DNA of 64,000 nt from Papilionanthe hookeriana x Papilionanthe teres (GCA_022702705.1 CM040424.1:80665452-80729451), one strand, 5' to 3'. Positions 1 through 11,716 are shown, counted from the stretch's first letter. Numbers and translations are program-made. Notes: generated by a model from the letters alone, not told the origin.

Positions 1-1825
1 AGTTCACGCATTCTTTGTTCTGCTACTTTTAAATTCAGCTTTTGTATTTAGACTTTGCCGCTATATTTTTATTTTTTGTTTCTCCATGTGACAAGGCCTC
101 TAAAAGCTGTACAGTTTTTGGAGGTGGATCTCTTTTCTATAGGTGAAACTGCAAATCATCATCTATTTAGGTTTCAAGTTTCAAATTTGTGTTTCTTCTA
201 AATAAAATTCCTCTTTCAGGATTAATTTTTAAGTATTGAAGAATTCGGTAAACAACCTGTAGGTGAACTTTCTCTTGCTATATTCGGCCTGTGTCTAAGA
301 GAAATTAGTTTTCTTAATAAAATTTGATATATTCCTTTTTTTCATAGTTTATTTCTTTTCTTTCTCCTTATTTATGATTTTGTTCAAATGGTGTGTTGGC
401 AAGTGCACAATCTTTCTTTTTTGTTTTTTAGAAGATTATAGATTTCTTTTATTGTGAAACAAAGATCCCTTGATGTGATTAAGAAAGCTCATTTCATAGG
501 AAATGCTTCAAATTCCCTAACAGTTTTATCTTAAATTCTCTGATCTAAAACAGATTTAGAGACCTTTTTTGCTCGTTATGTTCTATCAAGATTATGCTTA
601 CCTGGAACAATAAAGTTCCGACTCCCTTGAGTGCTTATTGAATATGATGTGATTCCTATGACTTTGTCATATGATTACTTGCGCAAATACTATAAATTCA
701 GGTTCAGGGCGACATCATATGGTACCTTTCTTAGTTTTTAATTTGTTATTTTTGAGGCCTTCCCAAAATCAGGGAGAATATCTATGTTGATTTTCTCTTT
801 TAGATCATACTTAAGGAATCGTCTTGAATGACAAATTATTGCAGAACTTGGTGAAATTTGACAGCTAGCGACAGTAAAACTTTTACTCAATGCATTATAG
901 CAAATAGTGCAAATGCTTCTTGGTAATATATTCCTTATGTTCGATTATTTCCCTTAGTTATTGATCTTATATTATAACTTTCAAAAGTTAAATCAGCTTT
1001 GTATTTCACCTAACCAACTTCTTTCCCTTGGGCAGTCTCATGATCTCTCTTGATTTTTTTTTTCTCCGAGGCTTCCTTCTCCACTTTCTTGCAGTTCCTC
1101 CTCTGCTTACTAGACAATGCCTCAGACAATGTCTTTGGCATTGAAGTGATGTTTATGTTCACAATGAAATCTTTATGAGATGATGAAAATGATATACATA
1201 GTGAGGTAGATAATATGTTTAGTGTTTGATGCACTTTCTTGTGTTTTTTCTAAATGACAATTGCTGTGATCATTATTTTCATCTTCAAGTTTCTTTTGGG
1301 AGGTACAATAAAAAATTGTGTACCTCAATTTCGGAATTTGTAGAGGATTTCAAGCTTGCATTGGTTCTAGAATTGGAGTTATCTTTCTGAATGCACTTTT
1401 TATATTTCTAAGTAATGTTTTGAGCAATTCATGGAGTGAGGAAGTGATTTGGTTTTTTCTTGAGGAGTTGTGGTGACAATGCTCCCAGTTGTTGATGAAT
1501 GTGTGGGTGGGAAAGCTAGATCTAGTAAGAAGTGGCACCTACCTTATTTTCTATAGTAGAACTCTTCCCTTAAAGATGAGGTTGAGCATAGAATGGTTTC
1601 TCTTCTTCAAAAGTGACATCAATAGAAATAAAAAGTTTTATTTCGTGGATAATAACTCTTATTACAATTTTTTAGGTGATGAGTAAACGACAAAGATACA
1701 CTTGACTTGATCTTGTTAGGAAATTGTTTCACTTTATTATTTAGAATTGAGATTTAAGAACATCCATGGGTATTCTGGACTTGAGAAATTTAGAAGACTG
1801 CTATTTATAATATGCGTTGTTGTAA
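1..1825. other. AT-rich stretch, no gene supported
   Basis: I see no open reading frame of convincing length or composition here. Short minus-strand frames at 1010-1234 and 1350-1538 do not resemble any family I know. The stretch could be intron or intergenic DNA upstream of the gene that ends at 8488; small exons could be hidden here, but none can be defended by eye. Confidence 0.4.
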
Positions 1826-1828
1826 ACG

Positions 1829-2719
1829 GGGGTGTAAACGACCTGAGCTTGAGTGAGCCTAGTTATGTTTGTTCGACTTGTTTAATTTTTTTTTTTTTAG
1901 TGTTTGGCTTGTGTTCAAAGTGACTTGTGCAAAGCTTATTCGTGTTCGGCTTGTGTTCAAGTGAGCTTGTTTGAATTAAGCTCTTGTTTGGCTCGGCTCA
2001 AATTTAATTTTCTCATTTCATGAGATTAAAAAATGTGATTAATTATTTTATTGTTATTAAATTTAAAAATAATTATTTTTATTGAACCTAATCTGAAATT
2101 CAGACAGTTCATTTTTTCCTGGCATTGAAGAGCTTATTTTTGGCTTTATAAAGACTTTTCTCACAACAATACCCCTCGTTCCTGATGTGAGATAAAAGAT
2201 TGCTTGGATTATGTGCGGTAGCTGCAGGTCCAAGATAATTTTTTTTGGATAATTTACATGCATACCAGTCTAATCCTGTGCATATCTACATTCCTAACAC
2301 CTAAACTAGCAGGGAAGAGACTCTGAGACGGGATTTTAGCCTTTTTTTTGGAGCATTTACATACAAATCACTCAAATCCTATGTACTTGCATATTTAACA
2401 CCTAAAATTAAATTTTTTATAATTTTATCACCTAAATATTTTTTAAAAAATAATAAAATTTGGCATTTTTTAAATCCGATATAAAAATGAACATAAATAA
2501 ATATATAGTGAATAATAATCGAATGTATATGAATTATTTTGATTACAGCTAGTCGACGATACGATTGTTCGTTCAGTAATATAGCTCAAAAAATTTATTT
2601 GTGTTCAATTCACTTATTTAACGAACAATCAAACACGGGCTACTTAACGAGTTGAACACGAGCTACTTAACAAGTCGAACACGAGCTGATCAAGAACGAC
2701 AACCTTTTGGATTGCCCTG
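1829..2719. mobile_element. Degenerate hAT-type MITE of the GAGCCGAACACGAG family, with nested insertions
   Basis: The left edge has the motif GGTGTAAACGACC and the right edge is rich in GAACACGAGC, the signature of an inverted-repeat MITE family seen again at 9.6-11.4, 21.8, 39.8 and 57.2 kb. It is larger than the roughly 525-bp better-preserved copies because pieces of another repeat (2247-2480) are embedded in it. No clean target duplication remains, so the boundaries are approximate. Confidence 0.5.
2247..2480. repeat. Two half-copies of the TTTACATGCATACC MITE-like repeat
   Basis: Two successive segments begin with a TTTACAT(G/A)CATACC-like motif followed by AACACCTAAA, the left half of a short inverted-repeat element found about a dozen times in the window. 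The right halves are missing. Both lie inside the degenerate hAT-type MITE. Confidence 0.5.
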
Positions 2720-5290
2720 GTTGTAGGGCTACCTCTCTCCCTAAATATCATTTTTAACATTGAATTGGAATAACAAGACTTAGTTGTGGTTAGTAAGAGA
2801 TTTTCTTTTTTACATTATCATTCTATTGAGGAGCATTAATTCATAAAGATTCATAATTAGTCCTCTTTTAATGCCTTTGGACATGACTTCAGTTAAAATA
2901 ATACTTGGAATTGTTATATCAAAATTTTTTTTTAGTCCAACTACCGGGAATCATATTATGAAAAATGAAAATATGATCGATAATTGTTGGCTCTGAGAAT
3001 TTCGACCCCTTTCTACATTTATTTTTATTTTTGTTTTGTTGAAGGAGATTTGGAGGGTCAAATTTTCAGAAGGCACATTGGATTGTAGATAAGACACTAC
3101 CAAGAGATTCCCTTATTTTGTGATGACTTTTTGATATAGGATTCGAGGTTTTTCATAGGTGCAAGCTCATATGATTAATTATCCCTCTTGATAATATTAG
3201 AACACTTTCGATTAAGATAGTCGTTATTTTGTGAGTATTCAATATATAATAGCAACAAACATAATTTAAGTTGTAAAAGGAGCTTAAAGCCGATGGTAAG
3301 GAATGAAGACGAAACCCGAACAAGATTCCATGGTTTCATTATCCCGGGTCATCATGGTCCCTGATCTATTTAGTCAGATGAGGTAATCGGCCCAATTTGA
3401 TAGAAGAATACTTGTCAACAACCATGAGTTGTGTCGTCCAAGAGATACTTGTAGATATGAGATGATTTGTTTAAGGGAATAATTTTACGTCGATCTTAAC
3501 TAACAAAATGCTTTGTTTCAATCAATTGTACTATTACGATTCAGAACTCAAATGGTAGAAAGAGTTTGGGAACTCACAAGCTGCGGCCGTGACCGTAATA
3601 TAATAGTGTCATTTGGTGGCAACCACCCAGTCAGAGGGCTTTAGTCGTAACCGATACTTTATGATGTCATTTGAAGACAGAACCACACAGACATAAGACT
3701 TGGGTTATGTCCCTACTAGCATGCAATTACTTTGATTGTGAATATAGAGACACTAAATATGACATTAGCTCTTTGTGATCAATCAGAAATTTGTCATCCT
3801 CGACAAACTGTTGCAAATGAATTTTGCTTTTATTTTTTAAGTGTTTGAATTTTAGCTTGAATTTTTGTTAGTTATTTTGAAAATCTTGATTTTAAAGATT
3901 AGCTCCTCTGGTTGAAACTTCAATCAACACGACTATCATCAAAGATTTAAGAATTTTAAAACTTTTATATTTAAATGGGGGCTTTAGTTTTGTAAAGTAT
4001 GAGTCTTGTCGACTCCTGTCTTGACAAGGAGGATGATCAGACTAGATGATTTAGACTTGTAAATTCTTATTTTAGGATTTTGACAATTATTTCAAAATTA
4101 ATAAACTCGTCAACTTGAGTCTTTGTTAGGAGGAGGATCAGATTAGTTAAGTGGGACTTACGACCTTATCCTTATTAGACGAGGCTGTCTGATTAGCCCG
4201 AGCAACTTTCTCGAACTTAATATTTGAGCTTTCAATACATTGGTTGAATCATGTGCGGCCCAATTAGTTTGCACAACATTTTCGAATCTAATATTTGAGC
4301 ATTCAATACATTGGTTGGAGCACATGTGGGCATTTAAATTTCACATAATTGACTATTTTAGACAACTTTACATATCTTAATGGGATTTGCATTAATTTAA
4401 AGCGTGAATTAAATCACATGTAAGAATTGGATTTATATAAATTTGACTCATTTGAATGAATATATTGATGCATGTAGAGGCTCACGTTAAGCTTTGAAAA
4501 ATATTGTCTTATGTTCTCTTATAAACATGTTATGAATCTGGTGGCGAGGGTTTTAAATTTTCAAAATTCGTAAACCCTATGAGCCTAAATTTAGAAGCCC
4601 AAACTCTAAAATATTTTAAAACCTAAAGAGCCTAAATCTTAATTGCCCGAATATTTTTAAAATCCTAAGAGCCTATATTTTAAAAACTCAAAATTTTCAA
4701 ATTATTTTAACATTAAAATTTTTTTATTCTATTTTATAAGTCCAAAATTCCAAATGTTTTAAGTGATTATAAGTCCAAATCACCTAAAATTTCGTTAGCC
4801 TTCCGGCATCAATCTCAATTTGGAAGAATGTCGGTCATCTCAATTGTTTCAAAAGACGTGTTGGTCAGCATCATTCGGGGCGCAAAAAGATAAATTTAAC
4901 CCGCGATTTTAAAAGACAAAACAGACTTTCAATTTAACTACACAAAAGGTCAAACGGTACTCAATTTCCCAAACTAGTATTTCTCAAACGGTACTTTACT
5001 TTCTCCGAACAGTACTCATTTCCCACGGATTGGTGTTTTAAAACAACTTAATTTTAATACGTTCTTCCAAACGAGTCTATTGGTTTCCTTGAATGATACT
5101 TAATTTCCCCACTAATGGCTACTTGCGCTTCCTCCGGTGGATATTATAAAAATTATCACATTGCCTCAAAATTATGCTTTTTGAGCTTCTACCTTGCTGA
5201 TGCTGACGACGCTAATAAAATAAATATACAACAAAGATATTTCTTTTTTTTTATAACAATGGACAATAATAAAATAAAGTAAAATTAAAA
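2720..5290. other. Unassigned intergenic stretch
   Basis: No gene or named element can be supported. The DNA is AT-rich with scattered stops in all frames. The only local structure is a duplicated unit of about 50 bp at 4209-4330, listed separately. Confidence 0.4.
4209..4330. repeat. Two-copy direct repeat, period about 71 bp
   Basis: The string TTCAATACATTGGTTG occurs at about 4231 and 4302 within units that also share TAATATTTGAGC and ATGTG(C/G)GG. The copies differ at several sites, so this is an old local duplication. Confidence 0.6.
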
Positions 5291-6129
5291 CAAACTAAAT
5301 TGTGATGTGGCTCAGGTAGGGCAGGAATTTATCAGGTCCTGCTGAAATAAGGAGCGGCTCGGTGTGTGAAGAGAACGATAAGGATTTAATGCAAGGAAGA
5401 TAGGGCAAAGCGGGGCGTAGCAGGCTAGCGCTTGTAATGTTCGGTGACTATGTGGGGAGACTATCAAAATTGCGAGCTTCAGGCCAAGTGAGGAGATCGC
5501 ATAGGATATATAGTAGATTCGGTAGGGGAAGCACCGAGTAGTGGAGCGGCGGTTTCGGTGTGCGAATACGAAAGTCCGCGCAGTTTTCATGGCACGATAG
5601 GAAAGAACACAGAGGAATTCGGTGGTGTGAGGCTTGGGCAGAATGAATTAGGCGGGAGAGAAGAAGTTCAGAGGGAATATCACAGTAGGCTAGGGCGTCG
5701 TGAGGGAGAAACGATCTGCTCGGGCACAATGACTTCAGCTTTGGGATCGCATGAATATACGAGGGCTTCGATCCGATCAAAATACACACAGGATACGGAA
5801 CAGGCGAAGGGGCTTGCGTGTGCGACTAGGGCAAATGAAGAAGTATTCATGCGATTGGGAAGAAGGGTGAATTTTGAACTCAAAAAGACGAACGAAGTGG
5901 AAACAGGTTGCATGATTTGCAGGGGAACAAAGAACATGCGTGAATGAAGAAGTATCCTTTGTGGCTTGCTGCGATAGAAGAAAAACAAAAAATTCTCGCA
6001 TGAACGGAGGAACGAAAAGACGAGGGACTTGTTGTTCTTTTTTCAGATTTCAAACATGAAGAAGACGACTAAGAGTTGATCGATTTTGTACGATTTAGAG
6101 CGAACTAAACAAATGAAAAGGAAGACAAG
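5290..6129. other. GC-richer island with open frames, no recognised gene
   Basis: This stretch is clearly richer in G+C than its surroundings and stays open for 129 codons on + (5558-5947) and for about 100 codons in several minus-strand frames. None of the translations resembles a family I recognise. On the minus strand it is pyrimidine-rich and reads like the 5' region of a plant transcript. A captured gene fragment or a decayed gene 5' end is possible; no splice structure can be defended. Confidence 0.3.
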
Positions 6130-6138
6130 GGAACGAGG

Positions 6139-6461
6139 GAAAAATTTTCTGTTCGGACTTTGGACATATCTCTACCTGCGGACTCCCAGTACTATACCGT
6201 CATGTGTGTTATATTGAGCCCACCTAAAAAAATATTAAAGTAGAACCATGGAGGTTAGTGGAGTGGAACTGAAGATGTTATTTGGAGGGTTATTGAGGAT
6301 TATTGAGGTCTGTGGTTCCACTTCAATAACCCATTTCATTTACCCCCTCAATAACCCCTCAATAACCCCCTAATAACCTTTGCGATGTAGCACACATAAT
6401 GACATATTACTGGAGTTCGCACGTAGAGCTACGTCCGAAGTCCAGACAGAAAATTTTTCCA
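6139..6461. mobile_element. Mutator-type MITE, copy 1 (variant core)
   Basis: A 323-bp element bounded by a perfect 9-bp target duplication, GGAACGAGG, at 6130-6138 and 6462-6470. Terminal inverted repeats of about 54 bp begin GAAAAATTTTCTGT and contain GGACTT...GGACGTAG-type sequence. The 9-bp duplication and long inverted termini are typical of Mutator-like elements. There is no coding capacity. The core holds AATAACCCC arrays and their complement instead of the AATAACAC arrays of the other four copies. Confidence 0.8.
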
Positions 6462-7179
6462 GGAACGAGGCAGTGTGATGCGAATGATAGAGGTGGGATC
6501 TTTGTTTTGTCTGTTTGTAACTGAGGAACAAGAGAGGGAACAGTTATTTCCTTCGAGCCGGTCCCATTGGTGGGAAAAATTATTGCATTAGGAGTCCTGA
6601 TGCAGTTGTGTATGAGGACTCTAATCAAGGTCTGTCACGTGTACAAGCAGATCCACCCATATATTAAATTGGGGGCAAGTAAGTAGGGAATTAATTAATT
6701 AATTTTTTATTATCTTTCTTTTTTTTTAATCTCACCGTCAACAATAAGACTTGCATTAACCTTTTATCTAAAGTAAAAAAAAAAAAAAAAAAAAAAAACT
6801 TGAAAACTTTAGTGAAATTGTTGCTGAAAGAAACAAATTACATACTATCAAATACATTAGCAAAGGGATCCCATGTCTCCTTCGTAATAAAATAAAAGAA
6901 AATATAACTTTTTTTCATTACCTTTTGGGAAAGACAAACTTTCCTATTTTGTAAATTTACGCATAATGGGGAATTACAATGAGAATTAAGTTGGCTCCTA
7001 TTGAATGGCGAGCAAGTAGATGGGGTGATGAAGCCATATGATTTTTTTATTATTATTTATTTATTGACAGGATCATTTGTTCTGCTACCTTTGTTATGTT
7101 TTGTTATTCAAATATTTTTTCCCACGCAGCTCAACTCTGTTAATTCACTCTAAACCTTTCTTTTCTGCATGTTTTACAG
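6462..7179. other. Non-coding stretch upstream of exon A
   Basis: Contains a poly(A) run near 6775-6799 and AT-rich DNA. Just before 7179 there is a pyrimidine-rich tract ending TTTTACAG, a good splice acceptor for the exon that follows. Nothing else is supported. Confidence 0.45.
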
Positions 7180-7983
7180 GCTGAGCCTTTCTGACAGTTT
7201 GCTCCATTCCATTCAAGATAAAATCAAATGGGCTGATAACATGAGTGAATACGACAGAAAACATAGGAAAGAAATAGAAGACAAGGTGGAAGATGTGAAG
7301 AAGTCGCTAAAGGTGAGCTGAGTTACACACGCTGCTATATATATCTTATAAGAAATCTACATACATACCTCCCAATTCTTTTGTATTTACATATTCAACA
7401 CCTAAAATTTGATATTTACACTTGCAGCATCGTGGTGTCAAAAACTTATGCATGAATAAGTATATTTAGCTTTTTAAAAGATAACGATGGTAGTATTTTT
7501 ATGTGATGTTAAGGTTTTGAGTGGTATGCATGTAAATATGAATGCGTAGGAGTTAGATATGTAAATATATATTAATTGTGGTGTGTGTGTAAATGTCCCT
7601 TTTTTTTTTTTTATTCCTTAAATTAATCATTAGCAGAAATGCATTAGTATTTTATTTCTGAAGGTGCATTATTAACCATATTAGAAGTACACACGAGTTA
7701 CTTTCATCACTATATAGGGAAAATTTACATGCATTGCACAAAATGCTAATGTATTTACATATCTCGCACCTAACTCCTCATATTTACACACATAACAATC
7801 AAATTTTTAATACCACATCAAAAATGAAACTATTGCCACTTTTTAAAACTGAAATACAAAAGTTATATTTTTCTTATATGATATTAAAATTTTGATTGCT
7901 TTGTGTGTAAATATGAAAGCTTATATGTGACATGTAAACACAAAAATTGTGTGCTATGTACATAAACCCATAACATACATATA

Positions 7984-8019
<36 letters not shown>

Positions 8020-8488
8020 TATACATACATACATATATATACATACATACATACATATATATATATACATACATACATATAAAGACATTTAGCAGCGCAA
8101 AAGTATGAAAGCTGCCTATGAAAAGCACTGTTGGTCGATGTATCTTACTTACATGATGGCAGAAGTTGCACACTTTAAGCAGGCCGACTTGGACTTACGA
8201 GGGCACGACGAGATCCTCTTCTCAGACTCCGGAGGACTAATGGAATACGAGGAGGATCGGGTCCGCTCTAAAAGGTATTTATTATTTATTTTGTTGCATA
8301 TATATTGATAGAAGTGGCAATTTTACTGTCAAATGTATAAACATATTGAGCTAATTCAACAAAACAAAGTCGTCTAATCTTATTCATACTGGTTCTTTAT
8401 AGATAGTTTTGTAAATGAGCTTAAGGTGGAGAGTTCTGATGACATGAATGGGTTATTATTGTGCAGGAGACGACAGCCAATGCCATAG
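7180..8488 (+). CDS. 3' end of an unrecognised gene, three exons
   Basis: Exon A is 7180-7312, exon B starts at 8093 (or 8096) and ends at 8274, and exon C is 8467-8488 with stop TAG at 8486-8488. Each junction has AG/GT signals (TTTTACAG before A, AAG|GTGAGC after A, AAAAG|GTATTT after B, GTGCAG before C) and the phases join without a break. The spliced product ends in about 112 residues. The exon A part is charged and helical, with SEYDRKHRKEIEDKVEDVKK suggesting a coiled coil; exon B is acidic (LDLRGHDEILFSDSGG), and the tail is very basic (RVRSKRRRQPMP). I do not recognise the family, and no function is claimed. Exon A begins with the last base of a codon, so earlier exons must exist to the left. 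The acceptor of exon B is a tandem TAGCAG, so one glutamine may be optional. Confidence 0.6.
7350..7602. repeat. TTTACATGCATACC MITE-like repeat, intronic copy
   Basis: Lies in the intron between exons A and B. The left end reads CTACATACATACC followed by CAATTCTTTTGTATTTACATATT; the right end has GTATGCATGTAAAT and then GTGTGTAAATGTCCC. These are inverted relative to one another, as in other copies. No target duplication was identified. Confidence 0.55.
7718..7962. repeat. TTTACATGCATACC MITE-like repeat, second intronic copy
   Basis: Left end AAATTTACATGCATTGCAC followed by ATGTATTTACATATCTCGCACC; right part TTGTGTGTAAATATG and AATTGTGTGCTATGTACATAAA. The inverted arrangement matches the family. 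It sits in the same intron, just upstream of the TACA/TA repeat that precedes exon B. Confidence 0.5.
7973..8084. repeat. (TACA)n/(TA)n microsatellite next to an exon
   Basis: Alternating TACA and TA units run up to within about 8 bases of the exon B splice acceptor, so the usual polypyrimidine tract of exon B is replaced by simple repeat. Confidence 0.85.
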
Positions 8489-8761
8489 AGAGTTGTTTTC
8501 TATGAAATGTGAGATTTGCTCTCAAGTTTGTATGGGTTTTTTTTTTTATTGGGTGGGTTGGCAGCGGCATTTATGAATTGCTTGCTCTTTTTGTTCGCAA
8601 CGTTTATAAATTATTTTTGAGCTCGTCATATTTATAAATTAACAATGTGATTTAATCGTGTTTGAATGTTGGGAACTCCAATTAATTGTTCGTGTTCAGT
8701 CAATTTTATTTTTAATACAAGTGTTAAAATTCATGTATTTGTATATTCAATTTCAAAACTT

Positions 8762-8763
<2 letters not shown>

Positions 8764-8830
<67 letters not shown>
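8764..8830. repeat. (TA)n microsatellite
   Basis: An uninterrupted TA run of about 33 units directly preceding the duplicated exon B fragment. Confidence 0.95.
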
Positions 8831-8833
<3 letters not shown>

Positions 8834-8880
8834 TTAGCAGCGCAAAAGTATGAAAGCTGCCTATGAATAGCACTGTTGGT
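8830..8880 (+). pseudogene. Duplicated 5' piece of exon B
   Basis: This 51-bp segment repeats 8085-8135 with a single mismatch. It contains the TAGCAG acceptor and the first codons of exon B; the mismatch turns an AAG codon into TAG, so the copy would stop translation. It follows a (TA)n run, as the original does, and is joined on its right directly to a LINE 3' fragment. Confidence 0.85.
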
Positions 8881-9358
8881 GCATACGACTACTCGGGTTA
8901 AGTTACAGTCTAGCTTGGTTGTTCAACTTGATCATGGGACAAGACAGTCTCAAGCAGAGAAACCTATCACAGCAACATCCTTTCCCATTTCAGCTCAGAC
9001 TATCGAGTCCACTGAAGCAGGAGTGGTAGTCGTATACCTCACTGAGTAGGAAGAAAACGGGGCCCTACCCCTTGGAAACATTATGGATGATAGTTTGGTT
9101 TCACGAGTAATGGGGAAGTTCTTCGGCATGTGATTTCTAATTGCGCTTACAAAACCAAGGGCAGGGGGCTTAGCGATCTCGTCCTCTTTAGTTGTTATTT
9201 TTTTTTTGTTGTATCTTTTGCATCGCTATGTTTGAGTTTTATTGTACCTTTTGATTTTTATGAGGTGTGCTCAATTGTTTTTGGGCCATCTCATACCACT
9301 TGTTTTGTACCCTTCTTTTAATTCAATGCAATCGGCCTGCGGCCCTTTCCCAAAAAAA
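8881..9358 (+). mobile_element. 5'-truncated LINE 3' fragment
   Basis: The sequence ends with a LINE-like 3' UTR: a block similar to those at 29.1-29.26 kb and 42.0-42.25 kb (GGGCC(A/C)TCTCATACCACTT-like, then TTGTACCCTT and AATGCAAT) followed by an A-rich tail at 9351 onward. Only decayed coding sequence remains. Confidence 0.6.
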
Positions 9359-9435
9359 AAATAAAATAAAATAAAATAAAATAAAATAAAAATAATATAT
9401 ATATATATATATGTGTGTGTGTGTACGCACGCGTG
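9351..9435. repeat. (AAAAT)n / (TA)n / (GT)n compound microsatellite
   Basis: The LINE tail is a run of AAAAT units that passes into a short TA run, a GT run and TACGCACGCGTG. It is probably the expanded tail of the LINE fragment. Confidence 0.85.
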
Positions 9436-9584
9436 TACTTTTATTTTTTTTTAATATTTTTAAGTATAGCAAATTAGCAATTATGGATCTCTGATTTTGA
9501 AAAGGCAGACATGGGTTATTGGGTAAAATATTAAGTCCTTCGGATTTATGTATGGGTGATAAGGAATTGAAGCTGTTAGGGCTC

Positions 9585-11395
9585 TCAAAACGGGTGGTTG
9601 TTCGTGAACAGTTCTTGTTTGAAGTTTGTGTTCAATTTATTTGTCCAGTTAACGAGCGAACAATGATTTATTTGGTCATGTTCTGCTCATTTGGCTAAAA
9701 ATTATTGATAAGCAGTACTTTTAAAAATTTTGATTTACTATGAGGTTACCAAAATTTTTAATCAATTAAAATTATTAATTAAAAAAATAAAATAAAAATA
9801 TATTAAGTTAAATTTAAATGATGTTTTAATATAAATAATTATATTTAAATTTCGCCACAATCATTAACATCCTACGACTGTGTAAATAGGGTTATCAAAA
9901 TAATTTTTTGTTCGTGAACAGCTTGTGTTCGACTCTTTATGTAAACGTAGGGGTGTAAATAGGGGTGTAAACGAACCGAACACGAATGAACAGAGCTAGT
10001 GTTCGTGTTCGAAATATTTGAACACATCACTGTTCGTGTTTGGTTCGTTTAACAAACCGAACGAAAAAAAATTGTTCGTGTTCGTCTCGTTTGCTTATCG
10101 AATGAATCAAACATAAACTTCCTGGAGAACCGAACATGAACTGTTCGCGAACAACGAGTTTTTTGGATAGCCTTAGCTTTGATAGCATACTTCCTCAAAA
10201 TGATACAAATTGATCAGGTATTCGGTACACATTAGATAATCCATACTTCCTCAAAATGAAGCAACTTGAATAAAGCATTTAGAGTTTTGTTTAGAGTTTT
10301 ATTTTAATATATAGAATAGTATATTAATTATAATATTATAATATTTATAATAATATAATTAATACTATAAAATTATTATTGTAATTAATAATTTATCATA
10401 TATTATAATTTATAGAAGTTTAATTTATTAAAATATGATAAATTTTTATAATATATAATTATTTTTAAAATATCATAATTTTTATATATAATTATTTTAA
10501 ATTATTTTATATTTCGAACAATAACGAACCGAACACGAACGAACACATCATTGTTTGTGTTTGGTTCGTTTAACAAATCGAACGAAAAAAATTGTTCGCG
10601 TTTGTCTCGTTTGCTTATCGAACGAATCGAACACGAACTTCTTGGCGAACCGAACACGACCTGTTCGCGAACAACGAGCTTTTTTGACAGCCCTAGGTGT
10701 AAACGAGCCGAACATGAGCGAGTCAGCTCGTTTATATTTCGAGCTCAAAAAATGTGTTCGTGTTCGACTCATTTGCTTAACGAGCCGAACACTAGCTGTT
10801 CACGAACAAAAAGTCGTTTTGAAAATCCTAATCACGTAACCATAAAATGTTAAGGATTGAGGCAAGATTCATGAATTATAGTTTATATTAAAAGATCACA
10901 TGGATCTAATTTAATACTTTTTATTATAATTACTTAATTAATAATTTTAATTGATTATAAATCTCTTAAATTTTTTAAAATACTGCTCATTACAGATACA
11001 TACATACATATACATAGATGTATATACATAGATATATATAGATGTACACACAAACACACACACACACACGTGTGTGTGTGTGTGTGTGTGTGTATAAAAT
11101 TGAGGAATAGTATTTCGAGCCAAAACGAGCCAAACATGAACGAACAAATCTTTGTTCGTGTTCGGCTCATTAGGACTTGTTAACTTAGCGAAGGAGTCAA
11201 ACACGAGCTTCTTAACGAGCCGAACACGAGCTGTTCGCGAACAACAAGCCGTTTTAACAGCCCTATGTAAACGAGCCAAACCCGAACATATTTTGTGTTT
11301 AAAATATAAACGAGTCAAATACGAACAATAATATTTTTTAATGAGTCGGACAATAGCTGAGTCTGAGCTCGCTCGGCTCATTTATACTCTCAGAA
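9585..11395. mobile_element. Nest of hAT-type MITEs (GAACCGAACACGAA family)
   Basis: Several overlapping copies of the GAGCCGAACACGAGC repeat lie here. Two blocks, about 9960-10160 and 10510-10695, are near-identical direct copies sharing GTTCGTGTTTGGTTCGTTTAAC and ending in GCGAACAACGAG followed by GACAGCCCTA or its variant. Further blocks at 10700-10830 and 11110-11390 continue the family. The 10165-10500 interval is nearly pure AT. Individual termini are blurred by nesting. Confidence 0.6.
11053..11093. repeat. (CA)n-(TG)n perfect palindrome
   Basis: A CA run changes at a central ACG|TGT junction into a TG run, giving an inverted repeat of about 16 bp per arm without a spacer. It lies inside the MITE nest. 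Confidence 0.9.
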
Positions 11396-11518
11396 GTTAC
11401 CCTTCTCCAGATGTACATAATCGGTCTCGGCTGTTGTCTTGGGAGCATGAATGTCATGAGCCTACTTTAAGCTCTTGTATTGAGCTATCCAGCCCGACTA
11501 TTTTGTGAATATTAAATT

Positions 11519-11716
11519 GGAAAGTTTACATAAATATCACATAATTCTTAGGTATTTATATATCTCGAACCTAAATTTGTATATTTACGTACATAGCACT
11601 TTAGTGCATTGAACTCATGCAAGATACGAAGGATTTGAGCGTTGTGTGTAAATATGAAAGTTTATGTGTGAAAGATAAAAATACATAAGAATTGTGGGCT
11701 ATGTATGTAAATACCC
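11519..11716. repeat. TTTACATGCATACC MITE-like repeat
   Basis: Left end AAGTTTACATAAATATCAC, then ATTCTTAGGTATTTATATATCTCGAACC; right end AAATACATAAGAATTGTGGG followed by CTATGTATGTAAATACCC, the inverted counterpart. A further left-half remnant lies at about 11796-11850. Confidence 0.5.

Noticed and set aside
10551..11381. Frames of 70-144 codons in the MITE nest
   Set aside because: They come from GAACCGAACACGAA-type repeats and CA/TG runs.
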